Below the pieces are notes generated by a model that had not been told where the DNA came from, searched no databases, and was given only the letters and a program-made list of their open reading frames with translations. This document shows positions 1 through 8,745 of a stretch of DNA of 64,000 nt, one piece after another (positions within the stretch are counted from its first letter, which is position 1; each line of letters starts with the position of its first letter). Position numbers and translations under genes: made by a program. Location of the stretch: the NCBI RefSeq assembly GCF_003490595.1, contig NZ_QQGY01000010.1, positions 1-64,000 of the forward strand. Reading direction: 5' to 3'. This DNA is from Haemophilus haemolyticus_L (GTDB lineage Bacteria > Pseudomonadota > Gammaproteobacteria > Enterobacterales > Pasteurellaceae).

Positions 1-108
1 TCCGCCACTCGTCAGCAAGAAAGCAAGCTTTCTCCTGCTACCGTTCGACTTGCATGTGTTAAGCCTGCCGCCAGCGTTCAATCTGAGCCATGATCAAACT
101 CTTCAATT
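1..108 (-). rRNA. rrs: 16S ribosomal RNA, 5' end only
   Basis: Read on the minus strand, the first ~108 bases begin with the conserved 16S 5' end (TTGAAGAGTTTGATCATGGC near 85-105), followed by the GAACGCTGGCGGCAGGC block and the variable V1 stem with its AAGCTTGCTT loop. The gene leaves the window at base 1, so only about 7% of it is present. The exact mature 5' end (around 107-109) is inferred by analogy with E. coli. Confidence 0.97.
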
Positions 109-263
109 CAAGTTCAATCGCTCAATAAACTGCTTAGCTATAAATAAAACACTACTTAAAAAGTAATTATGAATTTTCAGTTAAGCACCTATTAAGACTT
201 CAAAATTAAAAATAGTTTAAAACAAGTCAATCAACAAGTGCCCACACAGATTGTCTGATACAT

Positions 264-326
264 TGTTAAAGAGCAAAAAATAACGACGCACGTGGAAACT
301 TAAATACTTCACAACAGTGCGTCGTT
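264..326 (-). promoter_or_regulatory. rRNA leader: boxA antiterminator and leader hairpin
   Basis: On the minus strand, 264-275 reads TGCTCTTTAACA, an exact match to the bacterial rRNA boxA element that recruits the Nus antitermination complex. Just upstream (minus sense), the arms 282-291 and 317-326 (AACGACGCAC and its complement) form a 10-bp stem with a ~25-base loop. This stem is a likely leader processing or antitermination structure. The rest of 109-263 is AT-rich leader in which I see no gene. Confidence 0.8.
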
Positions 327-337
327 GTGTGCGGTGC

Positions 338-365
338 ATTATAGGGATTTTCAAAACCCTTGCAA
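338..365 (-). promoter_or_regulatory. rRNA operon promoter
   Basis: Minus strand: -35 TTGCAA (360-365), 16-base spacer, -10 TATAAT (338-343), then a GC-rich discriminator GCACCGC. A GC-rich discriminator is typical of stringently controlled rRNA promoters. It lies about 230 bases upstream of the 16S start and just before the boxA leader. Whether a second upstream promoter exists in 366-462 is unclear; that stretch is AT-rich. Confidence 0.75.
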
Positions 366-462
366 GTACTTTTTGTAAAAATATTTAAAAAAATGATCTT
401 TTGATGGAAATATAAACATTTCATTAAAAAGTGCGGTCAAAAATACAATAATTTTCCAATTA

Positions 463-1926
463 TTATTTTTTCCAATAGCTTGGAATAAACAGCACGATTA
501 ATGAAAACATTTCTAAACGTCCACAGATCATAGCAAAACTAAAGACTAATTTAGCACTTTCTGGAACATCAATAAAACTTTCGTGAATAAAACCAAGTCC
601 CGGTCCTGCATTCGTTAATGTGGCGAATACGGCTCCCATCGCATCAAAAGCATTCATTCCACAAAGAATAACAGCAAAAACACACCCCCAATAAACCAGT
701 ATAAAAATAATGAAAAATGCCCAAATACTTTCTATCATTCTTGGTGCTAGACGATTTTTACCTATTCGAATTGGTTGTACTAAATTTGGATGAATTAAAC
801 TATGCAGTTCTCGATCGATTTGTTTCCACAATATAAGTGTCCGTATCGCTTTTAATCCCCCAGTTGTTGAACCACCACAACCACCAATTACCGCAGAAAT
901 TACCAGTAAAAGCCCAATAAAAGGCGGAAGATTATCAATATCAAAAATCGTATAACCAGCAGTCATTGACATTGATGTTAATTGTAATGCACCTTTTGTT
1001 ACTGCCTCGTTCATATCTGAAACTAAACCATAACCATATAAAGATAGAGATACAATACCAATAAAAATAATTTGCATCGTTAGAAAAAAACGAAATTCGG
1101 GATCTTTCCAATAATTTCGCCAAATATTTCTTTTACCTAGTGCAAGAAAAGCGGAAATATGTAAACTAAAATTAACACCCCCAATCAGCATAAAAATTGT
1201 TGTAACCCAATAAATGGAAGCTTGATTAAAATAGCCAATACTTGCATCATGTGTTGAAAACCCCCCATTAGAAATCGTCGAAAAACTATGCCCAATGGCA
1301 TCAAAAAGATTCATTCCTGATAGCCAATATGCAATGGCACAAAGAACAGTTAATGAAGCATAAATAATCCATAGAGCTTTCGCCACTTCTGAAATTTTAG
1401 GCAAAGATTTTTGATCTTTAAGAGGGCCTGAAGATTCTGCTCGATATAATTGTGTCCCACCAATTCCCAACAGCGGAATTATCGCCACAGCCAATACGAT
1501 AATCCCCATACCACCTAACCATTGTAAAAACTGACGATAAAACAAAATAGATTTAGGTAAATTATCCAGCCCCGTCATCACCGTTGCACCAGTAGTAGTT
1601 AAGCCAGAAAATGCTTCAAATACAGCTGAAGCAATAGTTAAATGTGGTGAATCGAACAATAAAAGAGGCAATGTTGCCAAGCTTCCTAAAACTAACCAAA
1701 AAGCCACAACAATCAAAAAACCATCACGAGATCGTAATTCTTGTTTATGGTGATGGCATGGCCACCAAAGCAATGTGCCAGCCGTCAAGCTCAACATAAA
1801 AGCCTGCATAAATGCCTTGCCGCCACCATCGCCATAAATCAGTGCGACAAATGCTGGAATCAGCATCGTGCCAGAAAAACACATCACAAGAATACCAATA
1901 ATTCGGATAATCGATAAAATATGCAC
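463..1926 (-). CDS. trkH: Trk potassium uptake channel subunit TrkH
   Basis: Inner-membrane, K+-translocating subunit of the Trk system, gated by cytoplasmic TrkA. The 487-residue length matches E. coli TrkH (about 483), and the protein is hydrophobic throughout. The four pore-loop signatures appear in order: TTTGATVMTGL near residue 110, SNGGFSTHD near 221, CGGSTTGG near 350 and TNAGPG near 438. The gene starts 2 bases after the yigZ stop, the same yigZ-trkH arrangement as in E. coli, so they are probably co-transcribed and translationally coupled. The C-terminus is hydrophobic and ends normally. Confidence 0.95.
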   Translation of the reverse strand: MHILSIIRIIGILVMCFSGTMLIPAFVALIYGDGGGKAFMQAFMLSLTAGTLLWWPCHHHKQELRSRDGFLIVVAFWLVLGSLATLPLLLFDSPHLTIASAVFEAFSGLTTTGATVMTGLDNLPKSILFYRQFLQWLGGMGIIVLAVAIIPLLGIGGTQLYRAESSGPLKDQKSLPKISEVAKALWIIYASLTVLCAIAYWLSGMNLFDAIGHSFSTISNGGFSTHDASIGYFNQASIYWVTTIFMLIGGVNFSLHISAFLALGKRNIWRNYWKDPEFRFFLTMQIIFIGIVSLSLYGYGLVSDMNEAVTKGALQLTSMSMTAGYTIFDIDNLPPFIGLLLVISAVIGGCGGSTTGGLKAIRTLILWKQIDRELHSLIHPNLVQPIRIGKNRLAPRMIESIWAFFIIFILVYWGCVFAVILCGMNAFDAMGAVFATLTNAGPGLGFIHESFIDVPESAKLVFSFAMICGRLEMFSLIVLFIPSYWKK

Positions 1927-1928
1927 TA

Positions 1929-2549
1929 TTATTCGCCTGTCTCTAAAAGTTGGATGACTAATCTGCCCGCAGATTTTTCCGTTAATTCTGAAGAAAACGC
2001 CTCTATTGTTTTTTCACTAATACCTAAAATCAAATGAATATTTGCCTGAAAATCTTGAGATAAAATCTCAATCTGATGTTTTTCACAAAGTTGTTGGACT
2101 AAATTTAGCTGGCCATAGTCACAATCAAGTTTGAAAGAGGCTCGTTCAACTTTAATTTCGCTTTCAATCAGCTTTAACGCTTGTTGAACACCATTACCGT
2201 AAGCACGAACTAATCCGCCCGTTCCAAGCAAAATACCTCCATAATAGCGAACCACCACCGCACTGATTTCACCTAATTGACTACCTTGCAATGCACTCAA
2301 CATTAGCTTTCCTGCCGTTCCAGCAGGTTCGCCATCATCAGAAAAACCAAGTTGTAGAGAATCTGTTGGCTTACCTGCTACGGCAGCCCAACAATGATGC
2401 CGAGCATTTGGGTGTTCTTGTTTAATCTTTGCCCAAAAAGCTCTCGCGTCTTCTAAACCTTCGGTGTGCTGTAAATAAGTAATAAAGCGGCTTTTCTTAA
2501 TTTCTTCTTCAAAAATAACCGCACTTTTAGGAACAAGGTATTCCGCCAT
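1929..2549 (-). CDS. yigZ: IMPACT family protein YigZ
   Basis: Member of the YigZ/IMPACT family (UPF0029), small two-domain proteins whose yeast/mammalian relative regulates GCN2; the bacterial role is not settled. The 206 residues include the family signature in the N-terminal domain, ARHHCWAAVAG followed by SDDGEPAGTAG and the VVRYYGG-LG-GGLVRAYG block, with a short C-terminal ferredoxin-like domain. The start at 2549 gives MAEYLVPK, close to other YigZ N-termini. It directly precedes trkH, and a divergent gap of 115 bases separates it from tusA. Confidence 0.9.
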   Translation of the reverse strand: MAEYLVPKSAVIFEEEIKKSRFITYLQHTEGLEDARAFWAKIKQEHPNARHHCWAAVAGKPTDSLQLGFSDDGEPAGTAGKLMLSALQGSQLGEISAVVVRYYGGILLGTGGLVRAYGNGVQQALKLIESEIKVERASFKLDCDYGQLNLVQQLCEKHQIEILSQDFQANIHLILGISEKTIEAFSSELTEKSAGRLVIQLLETGE

Positions 2550-2664
2550 TTATTTTTTCAAAGTAGTTTCAATGACACTAGTCTATCACTGATGACTGGG
2601 ATTTGTCGAAATTTTGCCGTAAGTGCGGTATGATATAGCTCTGTTTTTCAAAAGAAAAAAGAAT

Positions 2665-2904
2665 ATGTCTGAAATTTCCGTCACACAAACCCTAGATACT
2701 TTAGGATTACGTTGTCCAGAACCGGTGATGCTTGTTCGTAAAAATATTCGTCATCTTAACGATGGAGAAATACTTTTGATTATTGCTGACGATCCTGCAA
2801 CAACAAGAGATATTCCAAGTTTCTGTCAATTTATGGATCACACCTTACTGCAAAGTGAAGTTGAAAAACCACCGTTCAAATATTGGGTGAAAAAAGGAAA
2901 ATAA
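2665..2904 (+). CDS. tusA: sulfur carrier protein TusA
   Basis: Small (79 aa) sulfurtransferase that accepts persulfide sulfur from IscS and passes it to the TusBCD relay for 2-thiouridine synthesis in tRNA wobble positions. The catalytic cysteine lies in the diagnostic motif GLRCPEPVM near residue 19, and the C-terminus keeps the conserved hydrophobic pattern before KPPFKYWVKKGK. I place the start at 2665 (MSEISVTQ) rather than the upstream in-frame ATG at 2623, because the upstream 14 codons are unlike the family. An imperfect bidirectional hairpin follows the stop. Confidence 0.93.
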   Translation: MSEISVTQTLDTLGLRCPEPVMLVRKNIRHLNDGEILLIIADDPATTRDIPSFCQFMDHTLLQSEVEKPPFKYWVKKGK

Positions 2905-2941
2905 AAAAATCGGCCGTCATTAAAGTGCGGCCGATTTTTTT
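2903..2941. terminator. bidirectional terminator between tusA and htpX
   Basis: Arms ATCGGCCG (2909-2916) and CGGCCGAT (2928-2935), flanked by an A-run on the left and a T-run on the right, lie between the convergent tusA and htpX stops. The loop carries part of an uptake signal (AAAGTGCGG). Confidence 0.8.
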
Positions 2942-2948
2942 GTAATTT

Positions 2949-3800
2949 TTAAAGATTGCGTAAGGCTTCAATACGCTTTTCGAGTGGCGGATGACTCATA
3001 AAAAGTTCACTTCGTTTTCCATTAATCATAAAGGCATTTAAAGAACCTTCGAGATTTTGTGGTTCGTGAAGTTGTTGCAAACGTTGCAATGCCATGATCA
3101 TCTTTTCTTTGCCTACTAGACTTGCGGAACCTGCATCTGCACGAAATTCGCGGTAGCGAGAGAACCACATTGCGATAATACTCGCAAGCACACCAAAGAG
3201 CATTTCCAATACCATCGAAACCAAGAAATAAATACCTGAACTGCGCGTTTCTTCTCCATTATTGTTACGCGAACTTGCCACCGCTGTTGCGATAACACGA
3301 GACAAAAAAATCACGAAAGTATTCAATACACCTTGCAATAATGCCATAGTCACCATATCGCCATTTGAAATATGAGAAATTTCGTGCGCTAAAACAGCTT
3401 CAGCTTCAGCTTCCGTCATGTTGTTTAATAATCCAGTGCTCACTGCCACCAAAGAATTGCCTTTTGTCGCACCTGTAGCAAAAGCATTCACATCGGGTGA
3501 ATGATAAATCGCCACTTCTGGCATCGGAATACTCGCTTTCTGCGCTTGGCGACTAACGGTATCAATTAACCAACGTTCAGTTTGATTACGAGGTTGAGTA
3601 ATCACTTCTCCATCTACAGAACGTAATGCCATCGTTTTAGACAGGAATAATGAAATTAATGAACCAGTAAAACCAAACAACAAAGCCATAATTAAAATGC
3701 CGCCGGTGCTATTTCCTGCAATACCAGTCACACTTAAAATAATACCTAATACCAGCATTACAGCCATATTGGTTGCCAAGAAAAGAAGAATACGCATCAT
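2949..3800 (-). CDS. htpX: membrane zinc protease HtpX
   Basis: M48-family integral-membrane metalloprotease that works with FtsH in quality control of inner-membrane proteins. The zinc site HEISH occurs near residue 139 of the 283-aa form, the third-ligand region FRADAGSA near 218, with two N-terminal and two central hydrophobic segments. The start at 3800 (MMRILLFL) matches E. coli HtpX (MMRIALFL); the ORF could be read from 3815 but those five extra codons are not conserved. The length is typical (E. coli 293). It is divergent from the methyltransferase island. Confidence 0.94.
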   Translation of the reverse strand: MMRILLFLATNMAVMLVLGIILSVTGIAGNSTGGILIMALLFGFTGSLISLFLSKTMALRSVDGEVITQPRNQTERWLIDTVSRQAQKASIPMPEVAIYHSPDVNAFATGATKGNSLVAVSTGLLNNMTEAEAEAVLAHEISHISNGDMVTMALLQGVLNTFVIFLSRVIATAVASSRNNNGEETRSSGIYFLVSMVLEMLFGVLASIIAMWFSRYREFRADAGSASLVGKEKMIMALQRLQQLHEPQNLEGSLNAFMINGKRSELFMSHPPLEKRIEALRNL

Positions 3801-3951
3801 AATGTGTTCTCTCAAAGTTAGGGTTAAGTATTTCCTTAGTTGGGAAAATTCACAAAAAATTCAAGGTATAATGTAAAATTTTTGTTATCAGCATACAAAC
3901 AAAAAGCGCGGTCAATGCATCACTATTGTAGTGTTATCAATCTAAATACGA

Positions 3952-3957
3952 TATAAT
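3952..3957 (+). promoter_or_regulatory. putative -10 of the methyltransferase island promoter
   Basis: A perfect TATAAT lies 39 bases before the leader ATG at 3996. The -35 is weak (TAGTGT with 17-base spacing, or TTGTAG with 20). Transcription from here would include the whole AGCA tract in the 5' region, so changes in repeat number should act on translation or mRNA structure rather than on -10/-35 spacing. Confidence 0.5.
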
Positions 3958-3995
3958 CCCCAAAAGTAAACTACTCAACAAATTAAGGATCTTAA

Positions 3996-4094
<99 letters not shown>

Positions 4095-4148
4095 CATAAA
4101 TTTCTTTTCTTTGCTGTCAATAGCAACCAATAAAAAAGAGGTGGCATA

Positions 4149-5357
4149 ATGGCAGCGAAAAACAGCAACCTTTCTAAAGCAAAAATCGCCAAAAACGACG
4201 AGTTTTACACCCAATACCACGACATTGAAAAAGAAATGCAAGCCTACTTGGATTTCAATCCTGATGTGTTCAAAGATAAAACCATTCTACTTCCTTGTGA
4301 TGATCCCGAATGGAGCAACTTTACCAAATACTTTGCCCAAAATTTCCAGCGTTTAGGTTTAAAAAAGCTTATCAGCACAAGCTTTGCCGCTACCAGCAAA
4401 CCTGCGGGCTTTGCTTATCAACCCTCTTTATTTGAGCAAAGTGATGAACGTTTTGATCTAGAATTAAGCCCAAAACAAGGCAAAATTTTTACGCTTACGC
4501 ACGATAAGTCGGGCGATGGTAAAATCAATATTGACGATTTAGAGTGGAAATATTTAAAAGGCGATGGTGATTTCCGTAGTGATGAAGTGAAAAAATTACG
4601 TGATCAAGCCGATATTATTATCACTAACCCACCATTTTCCCTGTTTCGAGAGTTTTTGGCTTGGATTGTAGAAGCAGATAAAAAATTCACAATTATAAGC
4701 AATAAGAATGCTATTACTTATAAAGAGGTTTTTCCTCTAATCCAATCAAATAAAATTTGGTCTGGAGCAATGTCTATGGGAGCAGATATATTGTTCCATA
4801 TCCCTAAAGAAATGGAAAATGAATTTATTGAAAATAAACAAGAAGGTAGTGCATATCGAAAAGTTGGAAATGAGCTAATGGCAAGAACTACAGGAATGTG
4901 GCTTACCAATTTAGATCATGGTCGCCGTCACGAGCCATTACCATTAATGACAATGGCAGACAATCTCAAATTTAATAAAAAAATCGTAGGTACAGCTGCT
5001 TACTTAAAATACGATAATTACAATGCCATTGAAGTCCCTTTTACTAATGCAATCCCAAGTGATTTTGACGGGATAATGGGAGTACCGATTTCTTTCTTAG
5101 ATAAATACAATCCAGATCAGTTTGAAATTTTAGGAGCAACACAACGAGGTTGTCATGATCTTGTTCCAGATACAAAAAAATATGATGACTATTGGGAAAT
5201 GAAACAAAATGGTGAGAAAACAGGCTCAAAAGGTGGAAAAACAAATGAGAACGCAAATCTTGCAATGAATGATGGAAAGAAAAATTATTTCATAAATCAA
5301 GATGGGCACTCAGTGCAATCTGCTTATCAGAGAATTTTTATTAAGCACAAACAGTAA
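4149..5357 (+). CDS. EcoRI-type adenine-specific DNA methyltransferase
   Basis: A 402-residue protein of the EcoRI adenine methyltransferase family (M.EcoRI relatives), expected to methylate adenine N6 in a specific DNA sequence using S-adenosylmethionine. The N-terminal block NDEFYTQYHDIEKEM and the LPCDDPEWSNF segment are typical of this family, and the catalytic motif NPPF lies at residues 160-163. The start has a strong ribosome site (AGAGGTGG, 4138-4145). It is followed 44 bases later by the DUF262-HNH gene on the same strand, and preceded by the AGCA tract. Target specificity cannot be read from sequence. Likely acquired, lying between the core genes htpX and ridA. Confidence 0.88.
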   Translation: MAAKNSNLSKAKIAKNDEFYTQYHDIEKEMQAYLDFNPDVFKDKTILLPCDDPEWSNFTKYFAQNFQRLGLKKLISTSFAATSKPAGFAYQPSLFEQSDERFDLELSPKQGKIFTLTHDKSGDGKINIDDLEWKYLKGDGDFRSDEVKKLRDQADIIITNPPFSLFREFLAWIVEADKKFTIISNKNAITYKEVFPLIQSNKIWSGAMSMGADILFHIPKEMENEFIENKQEGSAYRKVGNELMARTTGMWLTNLDHGRRHEPLPLMTMADNLKFNKKIVGTAAYLKYDNYNAIEVPFTNAIPSDFDGIMGVPISFLDKYNPDQFEILGATQRGCHDLVPDTKKYDDYWEMKQNGEKTGSKGGKTNENANLAMNDGKKNYFINQDGHSVQSAYQRIFIKHKQ

Positions 5358-5401
5358 AAATCCTTCAAAAATCAACCGCTCTTATAACGGAAAAATCAAC
5401 A

Positions 5402-6568
5402 ATGATGCAAACAACCTTAAATAATGAAATCACTTTAGAAGCCCTGTGCGAAGGATTCCAATATAACGAATTGGAAGGTAAAGGGTTATTTGGCTGGGGT
5501 GGAAAACTCACCATTCAGCCTGAATATCAACGCAACTATATTTATGCAGACGGTAAGCGAGATGTTGCAGTAATTCAATCCATTTTAAAAGGCTACCCAC
5601 TTGGACTGATTTATTTTAACCAAACTGCTGACAACCAATACGAAGTACTAGACGGACAGCAACGCATTACCAGTATTGGGAGATTTATGACCAATAAACT
5701 CTCAATCATCATTGATGGAGAGCCATTTAACTTTAATGCGTTACCAGAAGATAAACAGGAATTAATTAAAAAAAACAAATTGCTGGTTTATATTTGCAAA
5801 GGCGATGAAAGCGATATTAAAGAATGGTTTAAAACTATCAACATTGCAGGTGTACCGCTCAATGAGCAAGAATTACTGAATGCAATTTATTCGGGCAAAT
5901 TTGTCACCAAAGCGAAAGAAAAATTTAGTAATAGCCAAAATCCACATACGCAAAAATGGGGTGCTTATATTAAAGGCTCTGCTGCTCGACAAGATTTCTT
6001 AGCTGAAGCCTTAAATTGGGTAAGCAAAGGCAAAGTGAGCGACTATATGCAAACTCATCGCCACAGCGACAACATTACCGAATTAGAAAATCATTTCACC
6101 ACGGTTATTGATTGGATTTCAATGGTATTTGAAGAAAGCCCAGAGAAAGAAATGAAGGGCTTAGAATGGGGACGATTGTACGACACCTACGGCAAAACTG
6201 CCTACAATCCCAAACAAGTTGCAGGGCGGGTAAAAGCCTTATATTCCGATCCTTATGTAAAAAACCGTAAAGGGATTTTTGAATATATTTTAGGTGGAGA
6301 ACAAGATAAACGATTGCTAGATGTTAGAGTATTTGACGAAGCTACCAAAAAAGCAACTTATAAAAAGCAAACCGAGCAAGCCGAAAAAGAAGGAAAATCC
6401 AACTGTCCACTTTGTGCCATTCATGACAATGTCAATAAAACCAAAATTTGGACAATGAAAGAAATGGAAGCAGATCACGTTTCCGCGTGGAGCAAAGGGG
6501 GGACAACTTCGGCTGAGAATTGCGAGATGCTTTGCACAATGCACAATCGAGCGAAAGGGAATAAATAA
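5402..6568 (+). CDS. DUF262 and HNH endonuclease domain protein
   Basis: The 388-residue protein has an N-terminal DUF262 (ParB/GmrS-like) domain with the signature DGQQR at about residue 84, followed by RITSIGRF. A C-terminal HNH nuclease domain has CPLC near 334, EADHVSAW near 355 and CTMHNRAKG at the end. GmrSD-type restriction enzymes combine a DUF262 NTPase domain with an HNH nuclease. Placed directly after an adenine methyltransferase, it is the likely restriction partner: either cutting unmethylated sites or acting as a modification-sensitive nuclease. That pairing is inference. Start could be 5402 or 5405 (consecutive ATGs); the ribosome site is weak. Confidence 0.8.
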   Translation: MMQTTLNNEITLEALCEGFQYNELEGKGLFGWGGKLTIQPEYQRNYIYADGKRDVAVIQSILKGYPLGLIYFNQTADNQYEVLDGQQRITSIGRFMTNKLSIIIDGEPFNFNALPEDKQELIKKNKLLVYICKGDESDIKEWFKTINIAGVPLNEQELLNAIYSGKFVTKAKEKFSNSQNPHTQKWGAYIKGSAARQDFLAEALNWVSKGKVSDYMQTHRHSDNITELENHFTTVIDWISMVFEESPEKEMKGLEWGRLYDTYGKTAYNPKQVAGRVKALYSDPYVKNRKGIFEYILGGEQDKRLLDVRVFDEATKKATYKKQTEQAEKEGKSNCPLCAIHDNVNKTKIWTMKEMEADHVSAWSKGGTTSAENCEMLCTMHNRAKGNK

Positions 6569-6636
6569 CCTATACAATACAATGCCCTAAACGTAATTTT
6601 TCGCGTTAAGGGCAATAATTTAATCTTTACAATAAA

Positions 6637-7026
6637 CTATTTTCTTACAGCAATCGCTTCAATTTCTAATCCTACATCTTTTGGTAAACGTGCAACTTCT
6701 ACGCAAGAACGAGCAGGGAAGTTAGGATGATTATTTTCTTTAAAGAAACGTTCGTATTCTGCATTAACCGCTGCAAAATCATTAAGATCTTTCACAAAAA
6801 CCGTCGTTTTTACAATATCTGCAGCGGTTAAACCCGCTTTCTCGATAATTGCTTTCACATTTTCTAAAGATTGGCGCGCTTGCGCAACGATATCCGCAGG
6901 CACTTCGCCTGTTGCAGGATTCACGGGAATTTGTCCTGAGGTTAAAACTAAATTGCCAAGATCAACCGCTTGAACATAAGGGCCAATGGCTGCTGGTGCT
7001 TTTTCAGTATGAATAATTTGAGTCAT
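6637..7026 (-). CDS. ridA: 2-iminobutanoate/2-iminopropanoate deaminase RidA
   Basis: RidA/YjgF family (Rd HI0719, structurally characterised), a soluble trimer that hydrolyses reactive enamine/imine intermediates released by PLP enzymes such as IlvA, protecting other PLP enzymes. The 129-residue form is almost identical to what I remember of HI0719. It has the N-terminal APAAIGPY, SGQIPVNP near 31, and the imine-binding Arg-Ser-Cys-Val-Glu (ARSCVEV) near 105 with a conserved Glu near 120. Two consecutive ATGs occur; the second (7026) sits 6 bases after AAGGAG, a better spacing than the first. Confidence 0.96.
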   Translation of the reverse strand: MTQIIHTEKAPAAIGPYVQAVDLGNLVLTSGQIPVNPATGEVPADIVAQARQSLENVKAIIEKAGLTAADIVKTTVFVKDLNDFAAVNAEYERFFKENNHPNFPARSCVEVARLPKDVGLEIEAIAVRK

Positions 7027-7045
7027 CATTTTCTCCTTGGTTGAT

Positions 7046-7078
7046 AAAAAGTGCGGTTATTTTTCACCGCACTTTTTT
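7046..7078 (-). terminator. uptake-signal hairpin terminator after mlaA
   Basis: A pair of inverted uptake signals, AAGTGCGGT (7049-7057) and ACCGCACTT (7066-7074), forms a stem 5 bases beyond the mlaA stop and is followed by a T-run on the minus strand. Paired uptake signals acting as terminators are a well-known feature of H. influenzae. Confidence 0.85.
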
Positions 7079-7083
7079 GTTTA

Positions 7084-7836
7084 TTAATCAATTTCTTTTA
7101 GCACGTCATCAGAAAGTGATTCTTTATTTTCTGTTGATTTGCCATCACTCACTTTAAATTGTAAATTTTGGTAATACGCTTCTCTAAAGGTTACATATGG
7201 ATCTTGAGCTTGGCGTAACAACTCAGCGTTATCAATATTTTTCGCACGGGCATCCACTGCTTGCACACCATATTTCACTAACGACCACGGACCGCCAACC
7301 CATTCCCAGAATGGATACATATAAGCCGCATCAACCACAGCACCGGTTAATTGTCTTGGCGTTGTTGCATTATAAATCGGTAGCACAATATAAGTGCCAG
7401 CATCTACGCCGTAGCTACCTAACGTTTCACCAAAACCACGTTGATTATCTATGCGTAATTCTTTGCTTGCGCTCGCAAAATCAATAAAGCCACCTAGACC
7501 AAATACGGTATTAATCCAAAAGCGATTAAAGTGAACAAATGCTTTTTTCGGTTCACCTTCAATTAAGCGGTTCACAAAGCTTACTGGCTCATCAAGATTA
7601 TTGGCAATGCCAGCAAGACCTGAAGAAATTGGCTTAGGCACATAGTTATTCCAACCTTTTGCAGCGGGTTCTAACACATAACGATCCATAACGTTATAGT
7701 TAAATTTCCACATGGTTCGATTGAACCCTTCAAGGGTATCATTACGGTCACTCGCTTGTTTTGTGTCGTTCTTATTTGCACAACCTGTCAGCATAATTAC
7801 GCCAAAAAGTGCGGTCAAAATCGTCTTTATTTTCAT
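7084..7836 (-). CDS. mlaA: outer-membrane lipid asymmetry lipoprotein MlaA
   Basis: MlaA (VacJ) is the outer-membrane lipoprotein that removes misplaced phospholipids from the outer leaflet and passes them to MlaC for retrograde transport. The N-terminus is a lipoprotein signal peptide with lipobox LTGC (Cys19). The body shows the family pattern GFNRTMWKFN near 38, FVNRFWINTVFGLGGFID near 108-124 and GETLGSYGVDAGTYIVLP near 143. The length of 250 residues is normal. It stands alone between two uptake-signal terminators; the other mla genes are not in this window. Confidence 0.95.
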   Translation of the reverse strand: MKIKTILTALFGVIMLTGCANKNDTKQASDRNDTLEGFNRTMWKFNYNVMDRYVLEPAAKGWNNYVPKPISSGLAGIANNLDEPVSFVNRLIEGEPKKAFVHFNRFWINTVFGLGGFIDFASASKELRIDNQRGFGETLGSYGVDAGTYIVLPIYNATTPRQLTGAVVDAAYMYPFWEWVGGPWSLVKYGVQAVDARAKNIDNAELLRQAQDPYVTFREAYYQNLQFKVSDGKSTENKESLSDDVLKEID

Positions 7837-7917
7837 TTTGAATCCTTATATAAATGTGGGCTTATTCTACCTAATTTGCCAAATAACAACAAAATAAATA
7901 TTTCCCATAAAACATAT

Positions 7918-7957
7918 AAAAAGTGCGGTAAAAAAACATTATTTTTACCGCACTTTC
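7918..7957 (-). terminator. uptake-signal hairpin terminator after glpR
   Basis: Inverted uptake signals AAAGTGCGGTAAAA (7920-7933) and TTTTACCGCACTTT (7943-7956) lie just beyond the glpR stop, giving a long stem that ends the rluA/glpG/glpR direction of transcription and separates it from mlaA. Confidence 0.8.
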
Positions 7958-7963
7958 TCATCC

Positions 7964-8716
7964 CTAACATAAAACTAATTTCGTTTTCTGACCTTTCAGA
8001 TAATTAACAATTCCTTCGGGAACATCATCCGTAAACAAATATTCCACATCACTTAATTCGCCCAAGCGAACAATCGCTTGGCGAGTAAATTTAGAGTGAT
8101 CGGTCACTAATAAGGTCTGACGTGAACTTTCAATAATCGCTCTCTTGACTTGTACTTCGTGGTAATCATAATCCAATAATGAACCATCAGCATCGATCGC
8201 GCTAATCCCTAAAATCCCGAAATCTAGGCGAAATTGAGAAATAAAATTCACCGTAGCTTCGCCGATAATTCCACCATCCATTCGTAATGATCCGCCCGCC
8301 ATGACAATATCAAAACTTTCATTTTGGCGTAAAAGATGGGCGGCATTTAGATTGTTCGTCACAATTCTGAGTTTTTCGTGGCCAAGCAACGCATTGGCGA
8401 CAGCCTCAGGCGTGGTACCAATATCAATAAACAAAGATGCACCGTTAGGAATCAACTTCGCAACTTCCTGTGCAATATTATTTTTTTGTAATGAAAAGAA
8501 TTGTTTACGATCCACGTAATCAGAATTTTCTGCAGAAGATGGTGATGCCGCACCACCGTGATGGCGACGGATTAAATCTAACTCCGCCAAAATATTCAAA
8601 TCACGGCGAATCGTTTGAGGGCTAACATCTAAGGCAGCAACCAGTTCTTCCGTGCTTAAATAGCCAGCTTGCTCCACCAGTTTAATAATTTTTTGATGGC
8701 GTAACGATTGTTTCAT
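7964..8716 (-). CDS. glpR: DeoR-family repressor GlpR
   Basis: DeoR-family transcriptional repressor, probably of glycerol-3-phosphate genes. The N-terminal helix-turn-helix (residues 1-55, with VSPQTIRRDLN) is followed by the sugar-phosphate-sensing domain with DIGTTPEAV near 115 and TNNLNAA near 135. The start at 8716 (MKQSLRHQKIIKLVEQAGY) aligns with E. coli GlpR; the ORF extends six codons further upstream without conservation. It lies downstream of glpG, as in the E. coli glpEGR cluster, though glpE is absent here. Confidence 0.9.
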   Translation of the reverse strand: MKQSLRHQKIIKLVEQAGYLSTEELVAALDVSPQTIRRDLNILAELDLIRRHHGGAASPSSAENSDYVDRKQFFSLQKNNIAQEVAKLIPNGASLFIDIGTTPEAVANALLGHEKLRIVTNNLNAAHLLRQNESFDIVMAGGSLRMDGGIIGEATVNFISQFRLDFGILGISAIDADGSLLDYDYHEVQVKRAIIESSRQTLLVTDHSKFTRQAIVRLGELSDVEYLFTDDVPEGIVNYLKGQKTKLVLC

Positions 8717-8745
8717 AGCGAATCCTTTATCCAAATTAAACAGGC

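Noticed and set aside
2623..2664. Longer TusA starting at 2623
   Set aside because: The extra residues are not conserved, and TusA normally starts a few residues before the family fold.
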